Under the pieces are notes generated by a model. It did not search any database. It saw only the letters and a program-made list of their open reading frames with translations, and was not told where the DNA came from. 64,000 bases of DNA, taken from contig NZ_CP020946.1 of assembly GCF_002208115.1 (NCBI RefSeq), positions 2,914,001 to 2,978,000 of the forward strand, written 5' to 3'. The translations under genes were made by a program, and so were the position numbers. Positions 39,414 through 48,205 of this stretch are shown here, piece by piece (the stretch's first letter is position 1; each line of letters begins with the position of its first letter). Source of the DNA: Bdellovibrio bacteriovorus. GTDB lineage: Bacteria; Bdellovibrionota; Bdellovibrionia; Bdellovibrionales; Bdellovibrionaceae.

Positions 39414-39929
39414 TTAGGCGCTAGCCTTGAATTTTGACGCGAGCAGTCTGTTGAGCCACTTTCTTTCAAAACTAAGGTCGAACCCGACCTTTTCACCACC
39501 CGAAACAATAGCTGTATAGACCTTTTTAAGGATTTCAACCTCATGATCCAAGCCGTTGTCGGCGCCCATGGACTCTTCAATAGCCTCGTACACACTCAAT
39601 AGATCCGGCGTCGTCACCACTTTAGGGATGCGGGACATATCCAGACCCAGCGTCTCGAGTGGTTTGAATCCAACCAGTGTCTCGGTCAGCAGCACTTTTG
39701 TACCATTCTTGAAGTTCACCTGAATGAAGGGCTTGCCTTCAGAGTCTGCGCGGTGAAGGACTTCATTCACGTCCTGAGTGTTGAAGGAGAATAATTTCCC
39801 GTCTAGATCCTGGCGAATTTGCACTCGGCCTGACTCGTTGATCTTCGCACGAAGACCTTTGGAGGCATCGACAAAATTCAGGATGTGATCTAGCTCAGCA
39901 TGTGTCGACTTTGTTTTAGAACTGCTCAA
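39414..39929 (-). CDS. Hypothetical cytoplasmic protein, 171 residues
   Basis: The protein has no signal peptide or membrane segment. The first two thirds are mixed alpha/beta (LRAKINESGRVQIRQDLDGKLF, KPFIQVNFKNGTKVLLTETLVGF) and the C-terminal third is helical (LDHEVEILKKVYTAIVSGG, FERKWLNRLLASKF). I do not recognise the family. A TTG start at 39929 is preceded by GGGAGGG, and a TATAAT box stands at 39946-39951 on the minus strand. It is a single-gene unit upstream, in transcription order, of tRNA-Ala and the rRNA operon. Confidence 0.65.
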   Translation of the reverse strand: MSSSKTKSTHAELDHILNFVDASKGLRAKINESGRVQIRQDLDGKLFSFNTQDVNEVLHRADSEGKPFIQVNFKNGTKVLLTETLVGFKPLETLGLDMSRIPKVVTTPDLLSVYEAIEESMGADNGLDHEVEILKKVYTAIVSGGEKVGFDLSFERKWLNRLLASKFKASA

Positions 39930-39945
39930 ATTACCCTCCCCTAAT

Positions 39946-39951
39946 ATTATA
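39946..39951 (-). promoter_or_regulatory. -10 box of the 39.4-kb gene
   Basis: A perfect TATAAT lies 17 bp upstream of the TTG start codon; the -35 region is unclear. The remaining 200 bp up to the cupin gene show no gene. Confidence 0.5.
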
Positions 39952-40155
39952 GGGCGTCTCTAACTTACATTAGAGATATCGACAATCCCTTGAAGGACTT
40001 AACAAGAAAACAAAAAAAGATGAGAATCCGGCCTCTTATCCTGTCGCAATTTGAATAAAATTTCGTGATACTGTTTCAAGCCGGGATTCGTCGGCGGCGC
40101 GCCTTGTACCGGGCGTTCCGATTTGAGATAAACTGGCCTGAAAGAGGCACACACT

Positions 40156-40461
40156 ATGATCATCACACGTTGGCAAGCTCCGATCATCCCAAGCAAACAG
40201 CAAGTTCTTATGATTCTGGAATCAGAGGGCATGGAACCCTATGAACAGATTCTGGAACCCGCAAAGAAAGTCGGCGATCACCGCAAACCCTTTGCTGAGG
40301 TGCGAGTTATCATCAGTGGTGAAATGATTTTCAACGTTTCCGGAAATCAGTTCGTCCTGCGCCCTGGGGACCGTGTTGAGATCCCAGGAAACACCCGCTT
40401 TTCTTACGTGGCTCAAGGCGGAGAGCCTTGCGTGACTGTTTGCGCACAAAGAGCGATCTAA
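40156..40461 (+). CDS. Single-domain cupin protein
   Basis: The 101-residue protein contains a small cupin barrel: the first motif region HRKPFAEVRVIISGEMIFNV and the second motif LRPGDRVEIPGNTRFSYVA. Few metal-ligand histidines of the usual HxH type are present (one His near residue 42), so metal binding is uncertain. Small cupins can be enzymes or ligand sensors; nothing here decides. It is a single-gene unit closed by a strong terminator. Confidence 0.82.
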   Translation: MIITRWQAPIIPSKQQVLMILESEGMEPYEQILEPAKKVGDHRKPFAEVRVIISGEMIFNVSGNQFVLRPGDRVEIPGNTRFSYVAQGGEPCVTVCAQRAI

Positions 40462-40483
40462 GTTTTCACCGAAATCAAAAACT

Positions 40484-40520
40484 AAAAAGCCCCCTTCTTC
40501 GCAGACGGGGGCTTTTTTTT
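40484..40520 (+). terminator. Rho-independent terminator of the cupin gene
   Basis: AAAAAGCCCCC, 12-nt loop, GGGGGCTTTTT is a perfect 11-bp stem followed by more T. Confidence 0.92.
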
Positions 40521-40589
40521 ATTTCATTCTGGTCGCCGCCTTTACAACCGCCTGAAAAGCAAAGTCGATCGGCTTCTTTATATATAGAT

Positions 40590-41939
40590 CTATTCCTTGT
40601 CCTTCTTAAGCTTCATCCAGCTAAGATAATCGCGGATGTTCTTTTCAAAGCCTCTTGTGGTCGGCTCGTAGATGGCGGTCTTTTCAACCTCTTCTGGCAG
40701 ATAGCTTTGCTCCACCCAGCCCGTCGGATAGTTGTGCGGGTATTTATAGTCCCGGCCGTAGCCCAGATCCTTTGCCAGTGCTGTCTTTGCGGATCGCAAA
40801 TGCAGAGGCACTGGCAATGTGCGTGTTTTTTCCACCAGTTCGCGCGCTTTATGCAAAGCCATATACGACGCATTGGATTTGGGGCATGACGCCAGATAGG
40901 TCGTCACTTGCGAAAGAGTGATGGCTCCTTCCGGAAGGCCAATCGCCTCTACGGCCTGCAAACCTGCGATAGCCACAGAAATGGCGCGTGGATCGGCGTT
41001 TCCGATGTCCTCAGACGCCAAAATAATCAAACGGCGCGCAATAAACACCGGGTCTTCCCCGCCATCGAGCATTCTTGCCAGATAGTACATGGCTGCATCC
41101 GGATCGCTGCCGCGAATGCTCTTGATAAATGCCGAAATGGTGTCGTAGTGCATTTCAGAGTTCTTGTCATAGCCCAGAGGATTCTGCTGCAGAAGTTCAC
41201 GCATGTCGTTCACATCCAACAGCGGACCTTCCACATCGTCTTTAGTGAAGGTGTACAGGATCTCAAGGCTGTTGATCAGGCGGCGGGCATCCCCGTCCGA
41301 ATATTCAAGCAGGTTTTTACGTGCTTCCTCGGTCAGAATCTTGTCCAAAGGCTTTGCATAGTGGGCTTCGGCCCGCTTGACGATCTTATTCAGATCGTCT
41401 TCAGACAGACGCTCGAAAATCACCACGCGACAGCGGCTGAGCAAGGCGCGGTTCAGTTCATAGCTGGGATTTTCAGTGGTCGCCCCCACCAGCACCAGAT
41501 CGCCCTTTTCAACGAAAGGCAAAAGCACGTCCTGCTGGGCTTTGTTAAATCTGTGAATTTCATCCACGAAAAGAATGGTCTTTTGCTGGTACTGAAGACG
41601 ACGGTCTTTGCCCGCTTCGCCCACTTCCCGCAGCGCCTTGGCGCCGGAGTCCACTGCATTCAGGTGCACATAGTGGGCATTGAAGTGCTGGGACAATGCC
41701 AAAGCAAAAGTCGTCTTGCCGGTGCCTGGAGGCCCCCAAATGATCAGACTGGGTAAATAGCCCTTACGAAGCATCTGTCCTAGCTTCGCCTGCGGCCCCA
41801 GGGTCTTTTGCTGTCCAAAGATGTCATCCAGCGTCTTGGGACGCAGAATTTCTGACAGCGGTGAAGTTCCATGGGAGGCTTGAGATGCAGAGAAAAGATC
41901 CATAGGAGGGTCATAAACCATCCCCTCCCCAGAAGCCAC
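40590..41939 (-). CDS. rarA: Replication-associated recombination protein A (AAA+ ATPase)
   Basis: RarA/MgsA is a clamp-loader-like AAA+ protein that acts at stalled replication forks. The protein has IFGQQKTLGP, Walker A GPPGTGKTT, Walker B FVDEIHRF, the sensor-1 segment GATTENPSYELN and the arginine-finger region ALLSRC, followed by the MgsA tetramerisation domain (GGEDPVFIARRLIILASEDIG). The start is uncertain: GTG at 41939 overlaps the stop of the previous gene (449 residues), while ATGs at 41921 and 41903 give 443 and 437; none has an ideally spaced ribosome-binding site. Family alignment favours the shorter forms. Confidence 0.94.
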   Translation of the reverse strand: MASGEGMVYDPPMDLFSASQASHGTSPLSEILRPKTLDDIFGQQKTLGPQAKLGQMLRKGYLPSLIIWGPPGTGKTTFALALSQHFNAHYVHLNAVDSGAKALREVGEAGKDRRLQYQQKTILFVDEIHRFNKAQQDVLLPFVEKGDLVLVGATTENPSYELNRALLSRCRVVIFERLSEDDLNKIVKRAEAHYAKPLDKILTEEARKNLLEYSDGDARRLINSLEILYTFTKDDVEGPLLDVNDMRELLQQNPLGYDKNSEMHYDTISAFIKSIRGSDPDAAMYYLARMLDGGEDPVFIARRLIILASEDIGNADPRAISVAIAGLQAVEAIGLPEGAITLSQVTTYLASCPKSNASYMALHKARELVEKTRTLPVPLHLRSAKTALAKDLGYGRDYKYPHNYPTGWVEQSYLPEEVEKTAIYEPTTRGFEKNIRDYLSWMKLKKDKE

Positions 41940-42178
41940 TATTTAATGCAGCTGATCGTGGGTGTATTTGTGCTGCGAGCACCACTAATAGCGTAGCAGA
42001 CAACCCCGTCGGGTTGCTTAATCTGATAGATCGCCGTTTCAGTGGCTTCCGGCCTGACCAGGATTGTTTCTACGGTTGTCCCATCTGTGAATTGACTGAC
42101 GGCAAAGGGCTTCATACCTGCCCAAGAAATTCCAATCCCTATCGCCAATGACATTACGACAAGTAAAGTGGCTTTCAT
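41939..42178 (-). CDS. Small secreted protein, unknown function
   Basis: The 79-residue product has a signal peptide (MKATLLVVMSLAIGIGISWA) and a mature part of about 57 residues with two cysteines that could form one disulfide (VVCYAISG and TISCIK). I do not recognise it. GAGG precedes the ATG at 42178. Its TAG stop overlaps the possible GTG start of rarA, suggesting coupled expression although the products seem unrelated. Confidence 0.65.
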   Translation of the reverse strand: MKATLLVVMSLAIGIGISWAGMKPFAVSQFTDGTTVETILVRPEATETAIYQIKQPDGVVCYAISGARSTNTPTISCIK

Positions 42179-42230
42179 ATTCACCTCACTTCAAGTTAAG
42201 CGAGGACTGCAAAGATGGGTCAAATCATAA

Positions 42231-42261
42231 TAAAAAAGGGCGGTTTTGCCGCCCTTTTTAC
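42231..42261 (-). terminator. Terminator of the type IV pilus operon
   Basis: AAAAAGGGCGG, loop CAAAA, CCGCCCTTTTT with a further T run on the minus strand; 22 bp after the last pil-operon gene. It could act in both directions. Confidence 0.9.
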
Positions 42262-42283
42262 ATATTTCATTTTGTCAGATGAC

Positions 42284-42889
42284 TTAGTCGCCAAGACTTT
42301 CGATGGAAATGAAGCCCGTGGTTCTTTCTGGTGTCAGCTCGCCCGTGGAGTCACGAGAGAAGCCGATGATATCAACAGTTCCGGATGCCTGGAATGAATT
42401 GGAAGCAGACAACCCACCGCAGATGATCGGACAGGTCATGGAGATGCTCTGAGCCGGTGTGTATCTCTGCGCTGTATCTGTAGGAGCCTTATAGCTTGCG
42501 ATCTCAGGGCCACCTACGGCTGCTTCCCCTTTGGTCCACCATGTATCGTTCAAGGCCAACAGGTTGTCTCCGGCAAACTCACAAACGTAAGATCCGCCCG
42601 AGAATTGAGGGCCTTGGAATTTCAAGCGCACAGAAGCCACAATCAGAGTCTTTTGAACATTCGGCCAAGCAATCGTCAGATACTGCACTTGGAAGAACGC
42701 GGCCCCCACGTCATTGGGTGACGGGTTGCTGGAGTCCTCAGTGCGTTTAGTGATGCAGCTCTTCGCCGAAGCATTGATCACATAGGTGCGGGATGGCGAC
42801 ACCGTCGTCGAAAGCTGACTTGCTTCCTGCGAGCAGTTTGGCAGGGTTACTGCCACCAATGCCAACAATAAAACTTTCCAGTGTCGCAT
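42284..42889 (-). CDS. Lipoprotein at the end of the pil operon, unknown function
   Basis: The 201-residue product has a signal peptide with a candidate lipobox (VTLPNC) so it is probably a lipoprotein. The mature domain is predicted beta-rich with several cysteines (SCITKRTEDSS, YVCEFAGDN, MTCPIICGG). No family is recognised. It begins 12 bp after pilQ stops and is followed by the operon terminator, so it is expressed with the pilus genes. A role as an accessory of the secretin, comparable in position to pilotin-type lipoproteins, is possible but not shown; it lacks the TPR repeats of PilF/PilW. Confidence 0.7.
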   Translation of the reverse strand: MRHWKVLLLALVAVTLPNCSQEASQLSTTVSPSRTYVINASAKSCITKRTEDSSNPSPNDVGAAFFQVQYLTIAWPNVQKTLIVASVRLKFQGPQFSGGSYVCEFAGDNLLALNDTWWTKGEAAVGGPEIASYKAPTDTAQRYTPAQSISMTCPIICGGLSASNSFQASGTVDIIGFSRDSTGELTPERTTGFISIESLGD

Positions 42890-42901
42890 GGGTCCTCCTC
42901 G

Positions 42902-45082
42902 TTAGAAGTCGGTGGTTGTCGGATTGCCTGCGTTGCTGTCGATCTGACCCATGATTCTTGGAGTCAGGAAGATCAACAACTCAGACTTTTCCTTGGAGAT
43001 GTTCTTGGTTTTAAACAGATAACTTACGAATGGCAATTCGCGGAACCAAGGAACACCCACTTCACCGTCTGTGGCATCACTTTGATAAATACCACCAATA
43101 ACAGCGGTCTGACCGTTTTTCACCAGAACACGGGTGTTGGCTTCACGGCTGTTCACCGCAAATGCACCCTGACCGGCACTGGACACGTCAGCACCACGGA
43201 ATTGTCTGTTAACCAGTACTTTCATGATAACAGATCCATCCGCCGTTACCTGTGGAGTCACCTCAAGTTTCAACGTCAATGGTTTGAACTGGAACGTTTC
43301 CTGAGTCGCTGTCCCATTCTGAGTCACCTGACGAACCGGAACTTCCGTTGTCTGGTTGATGTCGGCTTTTTCATTGGACAGAGTCATGATCCGCGGAGCA
43401 GAGATGATTTTAACCTGCTCTTCGCTTTCGTTCAGAGCCAAAGCCGCTGACAGTGTACCGAAGACATCCAAAGTACCCACATTCAGGTTGAAGTTCAAAG
43501 CACCGGAAGAACCCGCCGCACTTTGATTCACGTTGAACGATGGATTCATGTTCACCGGACCACGGGAAGTGGAGCCCAGCTTGATTGGCGCGCCCGTCGC
43601 ACTCCAGTTCACACCGATATTGCGAGTGAAGCTTTCTTTGGCCTCAACGATTTTACCTTCGATGGACACTTGCGCCGGCTGCGTATCAAGGCTGGCGATC
43701 AATCTTGCCGCTCTTTCGAGATTTTCTTCGATATCGGTCACAACCAAAGCATTCGTACGAACGTCGCCGACGACACGGCCACGATCACCCAGGAAATCTT
43801 TGATTTTCTTTTCAAGCTCGTCCACTTTGGCGTAGCTGACCGGGAACATGCGAACCTTCAAAGGCTCCAGGTTCTTTCTGGCTTGCGCCAGTTTTGTTGC
43901 ATCGTCTTCTTCCGCTTTCAGATCCTGAAGTGGAGCGATACGCAAAACATTGCCCTGACGGGTGTAACCCAGCTTTTTGGCTTTCATGATCACGACCAGC
44001 GCCTGGTCCCAAGGAACCTGACGCAGTTTCAGGCTGACTGCACCTTTGACGTCTTCAGAGATCACCATGTTCACGCCGGATTCTTCAGTGATGAAGTTCA
44101 AAGCGTCACGGATGTCCATGTTGCTGGTCTCGATAGAGATCTTTTTACCGTAGAATTTGGTGTTGCCCGCAAGGAACTCTGTCAGATTCTGGCTTGGCAG
44201 AATGTTGTTGTCTTCCATCGCTGTGCTGACGTCAGTCACTTCGGCCGCTTCCGCAGGAGCAGATCCGCTGGCCACGATCAGAAGGCTGTTGCCTTCCTGC
44301 TGAACTGCCGGCTCGCCAACACCTTCACGCATCTGGATCACAAAGCGTGCGGTAGAAGAACCCGGGTTTTGATAGGCATCAATCGCCCCCACGCTGCCTT
44401 TGATGTCTTTGGTGTTCAAAGAGCGTTTCAAACGGTCTGGCAGGTTGGCATTATCCACTTCAATGATGAACTGGCGCAGATCCGGATTTGTGCGGGTGGT
44501 GTACGTCAAAGGACGATCCCCCTGCACGATCACAGTTCCGCCGGTTTCGTTGGCGCGGAACTTAAGGTCCGTGATGTTTGCCGGAGCTCCGGATGGAACG
44601 GCCGCAATTGTTTCAGTCACCGGAGCCGGTGCCGGCTCGGTGATGGACGGCTGATCCGCAAATGGATCAGGCGTCGTTTCCGTCACGGTCGGTTCCGGAG
44701 TTTGCGCAGGAACATCCGCAACAGAACTGTCTGCAAACGGATCTTCCGTCGGGCTGGTTTCTTCAGGAGCCGGAGCTGGCGTATCGGCCACTTGTTCCTG
44801 GCCGCCCGCCTCGTTCACTTCCTCTTCGATGGCCAGATCCTGGTCACCGGCAGGAGCTGCCTGAGATTCAGCCTGGGCAGGTTGTTGATTGTCGATTTCA
44901 TCGAATTCTGCAAAGTCATCAGAAGCTGAATCAGCCGCTGGAGCGCTTTCATCCGCAGATGTCACATCTGCAGAGGAATCCATGCCATCCAAAGACAGAT
45001 CGTCTTCAACCGGACGGCTTGCACAGGAAGTCAGAGAGGCAATCATTGCGCTCAGGATTACTAATCTAATGAATCCGTTCAT
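42902..45082 (-). CDS. pilQ: Type IV pilus secretin PilQ
   Basis: The 726-residue outer-membrane secretin forms the pore for type IV pili, which Bdellovibrio needs for prey entry. It starts with a lipoprotein-like signal (IASLTSCAS) and an acidic, Pro/Ala-rich low-complexity stretch (about 25-165). Then follow an AMIN domain (LKFRANETGGTVIVQGDRPL onward), an STN/N0 domain (NMDIRDALNFITEESGVN), an N1 domain (VVGDVRTNALVVTDIEENL) and the secretin pore with VPVRQVTQNG and the ending GGIYQSDATDGEVGVPW ... LLIFLTPRIM. It lies 23 bp downstream of pilP. Confidence 0.95.
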   Translation of the reverse strand: MNGFIRLVILSAMIASLTSCASRPVEDDLSLDGMDSSADVTSADESAPAADSASDDFAEFDEIDNQQPAQAESQAAPAGDQDLAIEEEVNEAGGQEQVADTPAPAPEETSPTEDPFADSSVADVPAQTPEPTVTETTPDPFADQPSITEPAPAPVTETIAAVPSGAPANITDLKFRANETGGTVIVQGDRPLTYTTRTNPDLRQFIIEVDNANLPDRLKRSLNTKDIKGSVGAIDAYQNPGSSTARFVIQMREGVGEPAVQQEGNSLLIVASGSAPAEAAEVTDVSTAMEDNNILPSQNLTEFLAGNTKFYGKKISIETSNMDIRDALNFITEESGVNMVISEDVKGAVSLKLRQVPWDQALVVIMKAKKLGYTRQGNVLRIAPLQDLKAEEDDATKLAQARKNLEPLKVRMFPVSYAKVDELEKKIKDFLGDRGRVVGDVRTNALVVTDIEENLERAARLIASLDTQPAQVSIEGKIVEAKESFTRNIGVNWSATGAPIKLGSTSRGPVNMNPSFNVNQSAAGSSGALNFNLNVGTLDVFGTLSAALALNESEEQVKIISAPRIMTLSNEKADINQTTEVPVRQVTQNGTATQETFQFKPLTLKLEVTPQVTADGSVIMKVLVNRQFRGADVSSAGQGAFAVNSREANTRVLVKNGQTAVIGGIYQSDATDGEVGVPWFRELPFVSYLFKTKNISKEKSELLIFLTPRIMGQIDSNAGNPTTTDF

Positions 45083-45105
45083 TAGTTCCTCCTCTTAAAA
45101 GATAA

Positions 45106-45789
45106 CTACTTTTTTAACTCCATAATGCGTGACTCTTTGAAGGCTTTGCCGTCGTCGTATTTGGTTTCCACGACAACAACCTCCCCTTCACGGATCGCCG
45201 CCACGAATCCTTCGCTTCGGCCGATCTTGGAGTTTTTAGTCACTACAAACACAGCCCCATCCGGATCTTTGATCATCGCACGAGGTGTTCTCACATCCCA
45301 CAAAATACCCACGACCTGTAAACGATCAACTTCCCAGCGCTGCAGAGGCTCGAGAATCTCGTTTGGACGAGCCGCCTCCGGGCCTGCTGGGCGGACCGTT
45401 TTAAAGACCTTGAACGGGTCTCTTTTCCCGGTCGGATCGTAGATGTAACCATCACTGGACAAAATCTGCTGCGGAGCCGGAGCTGTCATCTGATCCCCAA
45501 CCGGCATTTCATTGGCCGGAGGCGGAGGAATCTGTGCTGGCACATCCGCTGTTGGCGGAGTTTGCGCTGCCGGAGTGCCGGCTGGAGGTGGACTGCCCGC
45601 TGGGGTGCCACCGGCTGGAGGCACCTGAGTGTTTTCAACCTCTTTCAGAAATTCCGCTGGAAGATCACCGTTAGCCGGAGCATCCTGCGAATGCGCCGGT
45701 GCCATGAACTTCATGCTGACCGCAAAGGCCAGCCAAAGTCCCAGAGAGGCCACTAAAATGTAAGACACAATCCATCTTACAGACTTCAC
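45106..45789 (-). CDS. pilP: Type IV pilus assembly lipoprotein-like PilP
   Basis: The 227-residue protein has one N-terminal membrane helix or signal anchor, a proline-rich linker (about 40-110) and the PilP C-terminal domain (YDPTGKRDPFKVF, LQRWEVDRLQVVGILWD, GAVFVVTKNSKIGR, EGEVVVVETKYDDGK), which bridges PilNO and the secretin. No lipobox cysteine is visible, unlike the classical lipoprotein PilP. It overlaps pilO by 4 nt. Confidence 0.92.
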   Translation of the reverse strand: MKSVRWIVSYILVASLGLWLAFAVSMKFMAPAHSQDAPANGDLPAEFLKEVENTQVPPAGGTPAGSPPPAGTPAAQTPPTADVPAQIPPPPANEMPVGDQMTAPAPQQILSSDGYIYDPTGKRDPFKVFKTVRPAGPEAARPNEILEPLQRWEVDRLQVVGILWDVRTPRAMIKDPDGAVFVVTKNSKIGRSEGFVAAIREGEVVVVETKYDDGKAFKESRIMELKK

Positions 45790-46379
45790 TGAGGGTTCTC
45801 CGTTGTAGCAGGCTTCTTCTCTTCAGGGGCCAGCTTGTAACCAACCACCTGACCTTCAAACTTCAATTTACGGGAGCCCGGTTCGCTTTCAGAGATCACA
45901 ACATTCTGAACGCGCGCCATACGCTCGGCCGTGGACACCAGGAAAGTGAACTGGGCCAGCTCTGCGTAACTGCCCTCAAGGGACACTTCAACAGGAACCT
46001 CTTCCACGACTTCTTTTTTAATGTTTTCACCCGGTTTTTTCGACTTCACGCTGACGCCGGCATTACGGGCGAAATCATCGATCGCCTTATTGATATCAAT
46101 AGAGAACAGCACCGCCGGCAAACGACGGGAGATCTCCTGATACTTCTGGCTCAGTTGACCGACTTTTTCCTGCATCTCCTGAACCTGTTTCAGGGTTGCA
46201 TCGGTGTCTTTCTTTTTGTTTTCTTCTTCCTGCAACTGCTGATTCACAGTGACGATTTGAGCGTCGACAGCGGAACCGTCGTCGTACATGAAGTTCCAAT
46301 ACATGGCGGTCAGGCCCAGGCCGATCACCAGGATTTTACCAATTGTCTGGACTGCGAGCAGATCAAATAGCTTATTCAT
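45786..46379 (-). CDS. pilO: Type IV pilus assembly protein PilO
   Basis: The 197-residue inner-membrane protein has one membrane helix (about 10-30), a coiled coil (about 45-85, VNQQLQEEENKKKDTDATLKQ) and a ferredoxin-like periplasmic domain (VEVSLEGSYAELAQFTFLVS). It pairs with PilN. The ATG at 46379 overlaps the end of pilN by 8 nt and has GGAGAGAG upstream; an upstream frame extension to 46409 lies wholly within pilN and is rejected. Confidence 0.93.
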   Translation of the reverse strand: MNKLFDLLAVQTIGKILVIGLGLTAMYWNFMYDDGSAVDAQIVTVNQQLQEEENKKKDTDATLKQVQEMQEKVGQLSQKYQEISRRLPAVLFSIDINKAIDDFARNAGVSVKSKKPGENIKKEVVEEVPVEVSLEGSYAELAQFTFLVSTAERMARVQNVVISESEPGSRKLKFEGQVVGYKLAPEEKKPATTENPQ

Positions 46380-46983
46380 TCGCTCTCTCCAACAAACAAC
46401 TGATTTCAAACTTCTTCAAACTGACCCCGTCCGTCACCGTTTCACTGGAGCTGACAAGGTTTACATCCATCAGGAACACACTCTTGGTCAAAGCCTCCAG
46501 GAACTGAGAGACCTCGAAGTCACTCAATGCAAGACCCTGGATGTTTACACGTGTCGGGTTCACCTGAACGCGGGTCAACCACGCTTTTTCAGGAATCACT
46601 GTCTGCAACAGATCCAATACACGGATCTCACGCTGACGGTCTTTGGAGATCTTCTCCAAAGCAGAAATACGAGCCTCCATCAGAGCCTCGTCCTCTTTGA
46701 ACTTTTTAATCTCGGCCACGGAATCCGCAGCTTTGGCGTTGTAGGTCTGAAGCTCCGCCAGAATCTGGTTTTTGGAGTTCAGCTCTGCCACCTTGCCCGG
46801 CACGTTCTGATTTTCGTAAATATACAAAGCTAAAGGTCCGATCAGCAAAAGCACGAGACGCTTCAGCGCCTCTTTGCGGATCTCATCAGCCCCCATGAAG
46901 GAGTCAGAAGAAATCCCCAGAGAAGCCCCGATGGAGCCCCCACCAGAGGTTGACGCTTGTGATGCCAGATTGATCTTGATCAT
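46372..46983 (-). CDS. pilN: Type IV pilus assembly protein PilN
   Basis: The 203-residue protein begins MIKINLA, the short PilM-binding tail typical of PilN (INLLP-type). It has one membrane helix (about 42-58, LVLLLIGPLALYIY), a coiled coil and a periplasmic domain (LLQTVIPEKAWLTRVQVN, VNIQGLALSDFEVSQFLEAL). An extra Gly/Ser-rich insert separates the tail from the helix. It overlaps pilM by 4 nt and pilO by 8 nt. Confidence 0.93.
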   Translation of the reverse strand: MIKINLASQASTSGGGSIGASLGISSDSFMGADEIRKEALKRLVLLLIGPLALYIYENQNVPGKVAELNSKNQILAELQTYNAKAADSVAEIKKFKEDEALMEARISALEKISKDRQREIRVLDLLQTVIPEKAWLTRVQVNPTRVNIQGLALSDFEVSQFLEALTKSVFLMDVNLVSSSETVTDGVSLKKFEISCLLERANE

Positions 46984-48035
46984 GTCGCATCCCCCTGTTC
47001 ACGCAGGGCCAGCCCCGTTACAACCCCGGCAAAGGAGCTGATCTGATCAAGATATTCAGGAGAGAATTTTTTCGGATTGGCCTTCACACGCAGGAACGGA
47101 TTGAACGGTTCCATCAGAATCCCGGTCACACGGGAAACCGTTTCCACCAGTCCGGAGGTCGCAGAGCTTCCACCCGTGTAGAAACAACGGCTTAGAACCA
47201 GACCGTTCGTGGTGGCACTTAGGAAATCCAAACTGCTGCGGATTTCTTCCGTCACCGCCTCGTTGGTCGCACTGATGATGCTGTGAACTTCGTCCGGAAC
47301 TTCACGGCGGGAAATCGCACTGAGCTTCAACGCTTCGGCTTCCGCCACAGTCACACCCATCGCTTTGTGGATTTCATTGGTGTAGTTGGCTCCACCCACC
47401 GGAATGTCACGGCAGAAAATCACTTCGCCGTTTTGAAGCACGACGAAGTTTGTGATGGAGGCACCAAAGTTCAGGATACCGATCACTTCGCCCGGGATTT
47501 TTCCGTAATTGAGTTCAAAGGCATTGGCCAAAGCAAAGCCAGATACGTCCAATACGCCACAAGTCAGCCCACTGACCTCAATCACTTGAGTATACTGGGT
47601 CACAAGTTCGTTTTGGGCGGCAATCAGCAGAATGTCCATGGCATCCGGGGACGCACTGGAATTCAGAATATGATGGGCCAGGCTGATATTGTTGATATCA
47701 AACGGGATGTACTGCTCGGCCTCAAAACGAATCTGATCTTTGATAAGTTTACGATCCATCTTGGGAATTGTGATCTTTTTCACGATCACGGCGGTTCCCC
47801 ACATGGCTGTGGCGATGGATTTACGCTTGGTTTTTACTTCGTTGATCAACTGCTGAATGGCGATACCGACCGAGGCGATATCCACGATCTCCCCGCCAGA
47901 CACAGCATTGGGAGGCGTTGGTGCAAAACCAAAAGAGAGAAGCTGGGCGCCCTTGCCACTGACGTCCATTTCAGCAAGCTTGATGGAGCTCGATCCAATG
48001 TCGAGTCCTATGACCTTTTTCGATTTAAAAAACAT
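46980..48035 (-). CDS. pilM: Type IV pilus assembly protein PilM
   Basis: The 351-residue actin/FtsA-like cytoplasmic ATPase starts FFKSKKVIGLDIGSSSIKLAE with the phosphate-1 motif, and continues with QIRFEAEQYIPFDINNIS and the adenosine motif FYTGGSSATSGLVE. It binds the PilN tail and organises the alignment complex. It is the first gene of pilMNOPQ. The 170 bp upstream contain a TATATC-like -10 and paired hairpins but no gene. Confidence 0.95.
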   Translation of the reverse strand: MFFKSKKVIGLDIGSSSIKLAEMDVSGKGAQLLSFGFAPTPPNAVSGGEIVDIASVGIAIQQLINEVKTKRKSIATAMWGTAVIVKKITIPKMDRKLIKDQIRFEAEQYIPFDINNISLAHHILNSSASPDAMDILLIAAQNELVTQYTQVIEVSGLTCGVLDVSGFALANAFELNYGKIPGEVIGILNFGASITNFVVLQNGEVIFCRDIPVGGANYTNEIHKAMGVTVAEAEALKLSAISRREVPDEVHSIISATNEAVTEEIRSSLDFLSATTNGLVLSRCFYTGGSSATSGLVETVSRVTGILMEPFNPFLRVKANPKKFSPEYLDQISSFAGVVTGLALREQGDAT

Positions 48036-48205
48036 GCTTTCGCTGCTTCCCCAGTTGTACCACTCGGATGTCTTTTCAAAGACTTACGTCTTTAGGACAC
48101 AAGTCTGATATACTAAAATTATTTCTGCTTGGGTGGGGAATGTCAAACAAGGGTCGAGGCTGAAACCAAAAGGTCCAGCCCCGGGGCGAAGGTCTTGCCC
48201 TGAAA
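48036..48205 (-). promoter_or_regulatory. Spacer upstream of pilM with hairpins
   Basis: The minus strand contains GTATATC near 48110 as a possible -10 and, in the leader, AGACTT...AAGTCT overlapping GTCTTT...AAAGAC, two mutually exclusive hairpins before the ribosome-binding site GGGGAAG. Evidence is weak; no terminator for pilD is clear here, so read-through into pilM is likely. Confidence 0.3.

Noticed and set aside
43523-44929. 468-codon plus-strand frame opposite pilQ
   Set aside because: It mirrors the pilQ codons, is Arg/His-rich and has no recognisable domain; pilQ on the other strand is unambiguous. The same holds for the long frames opposite the L,D-transpeptidase (18470-19591) and lepA (60091-61332).
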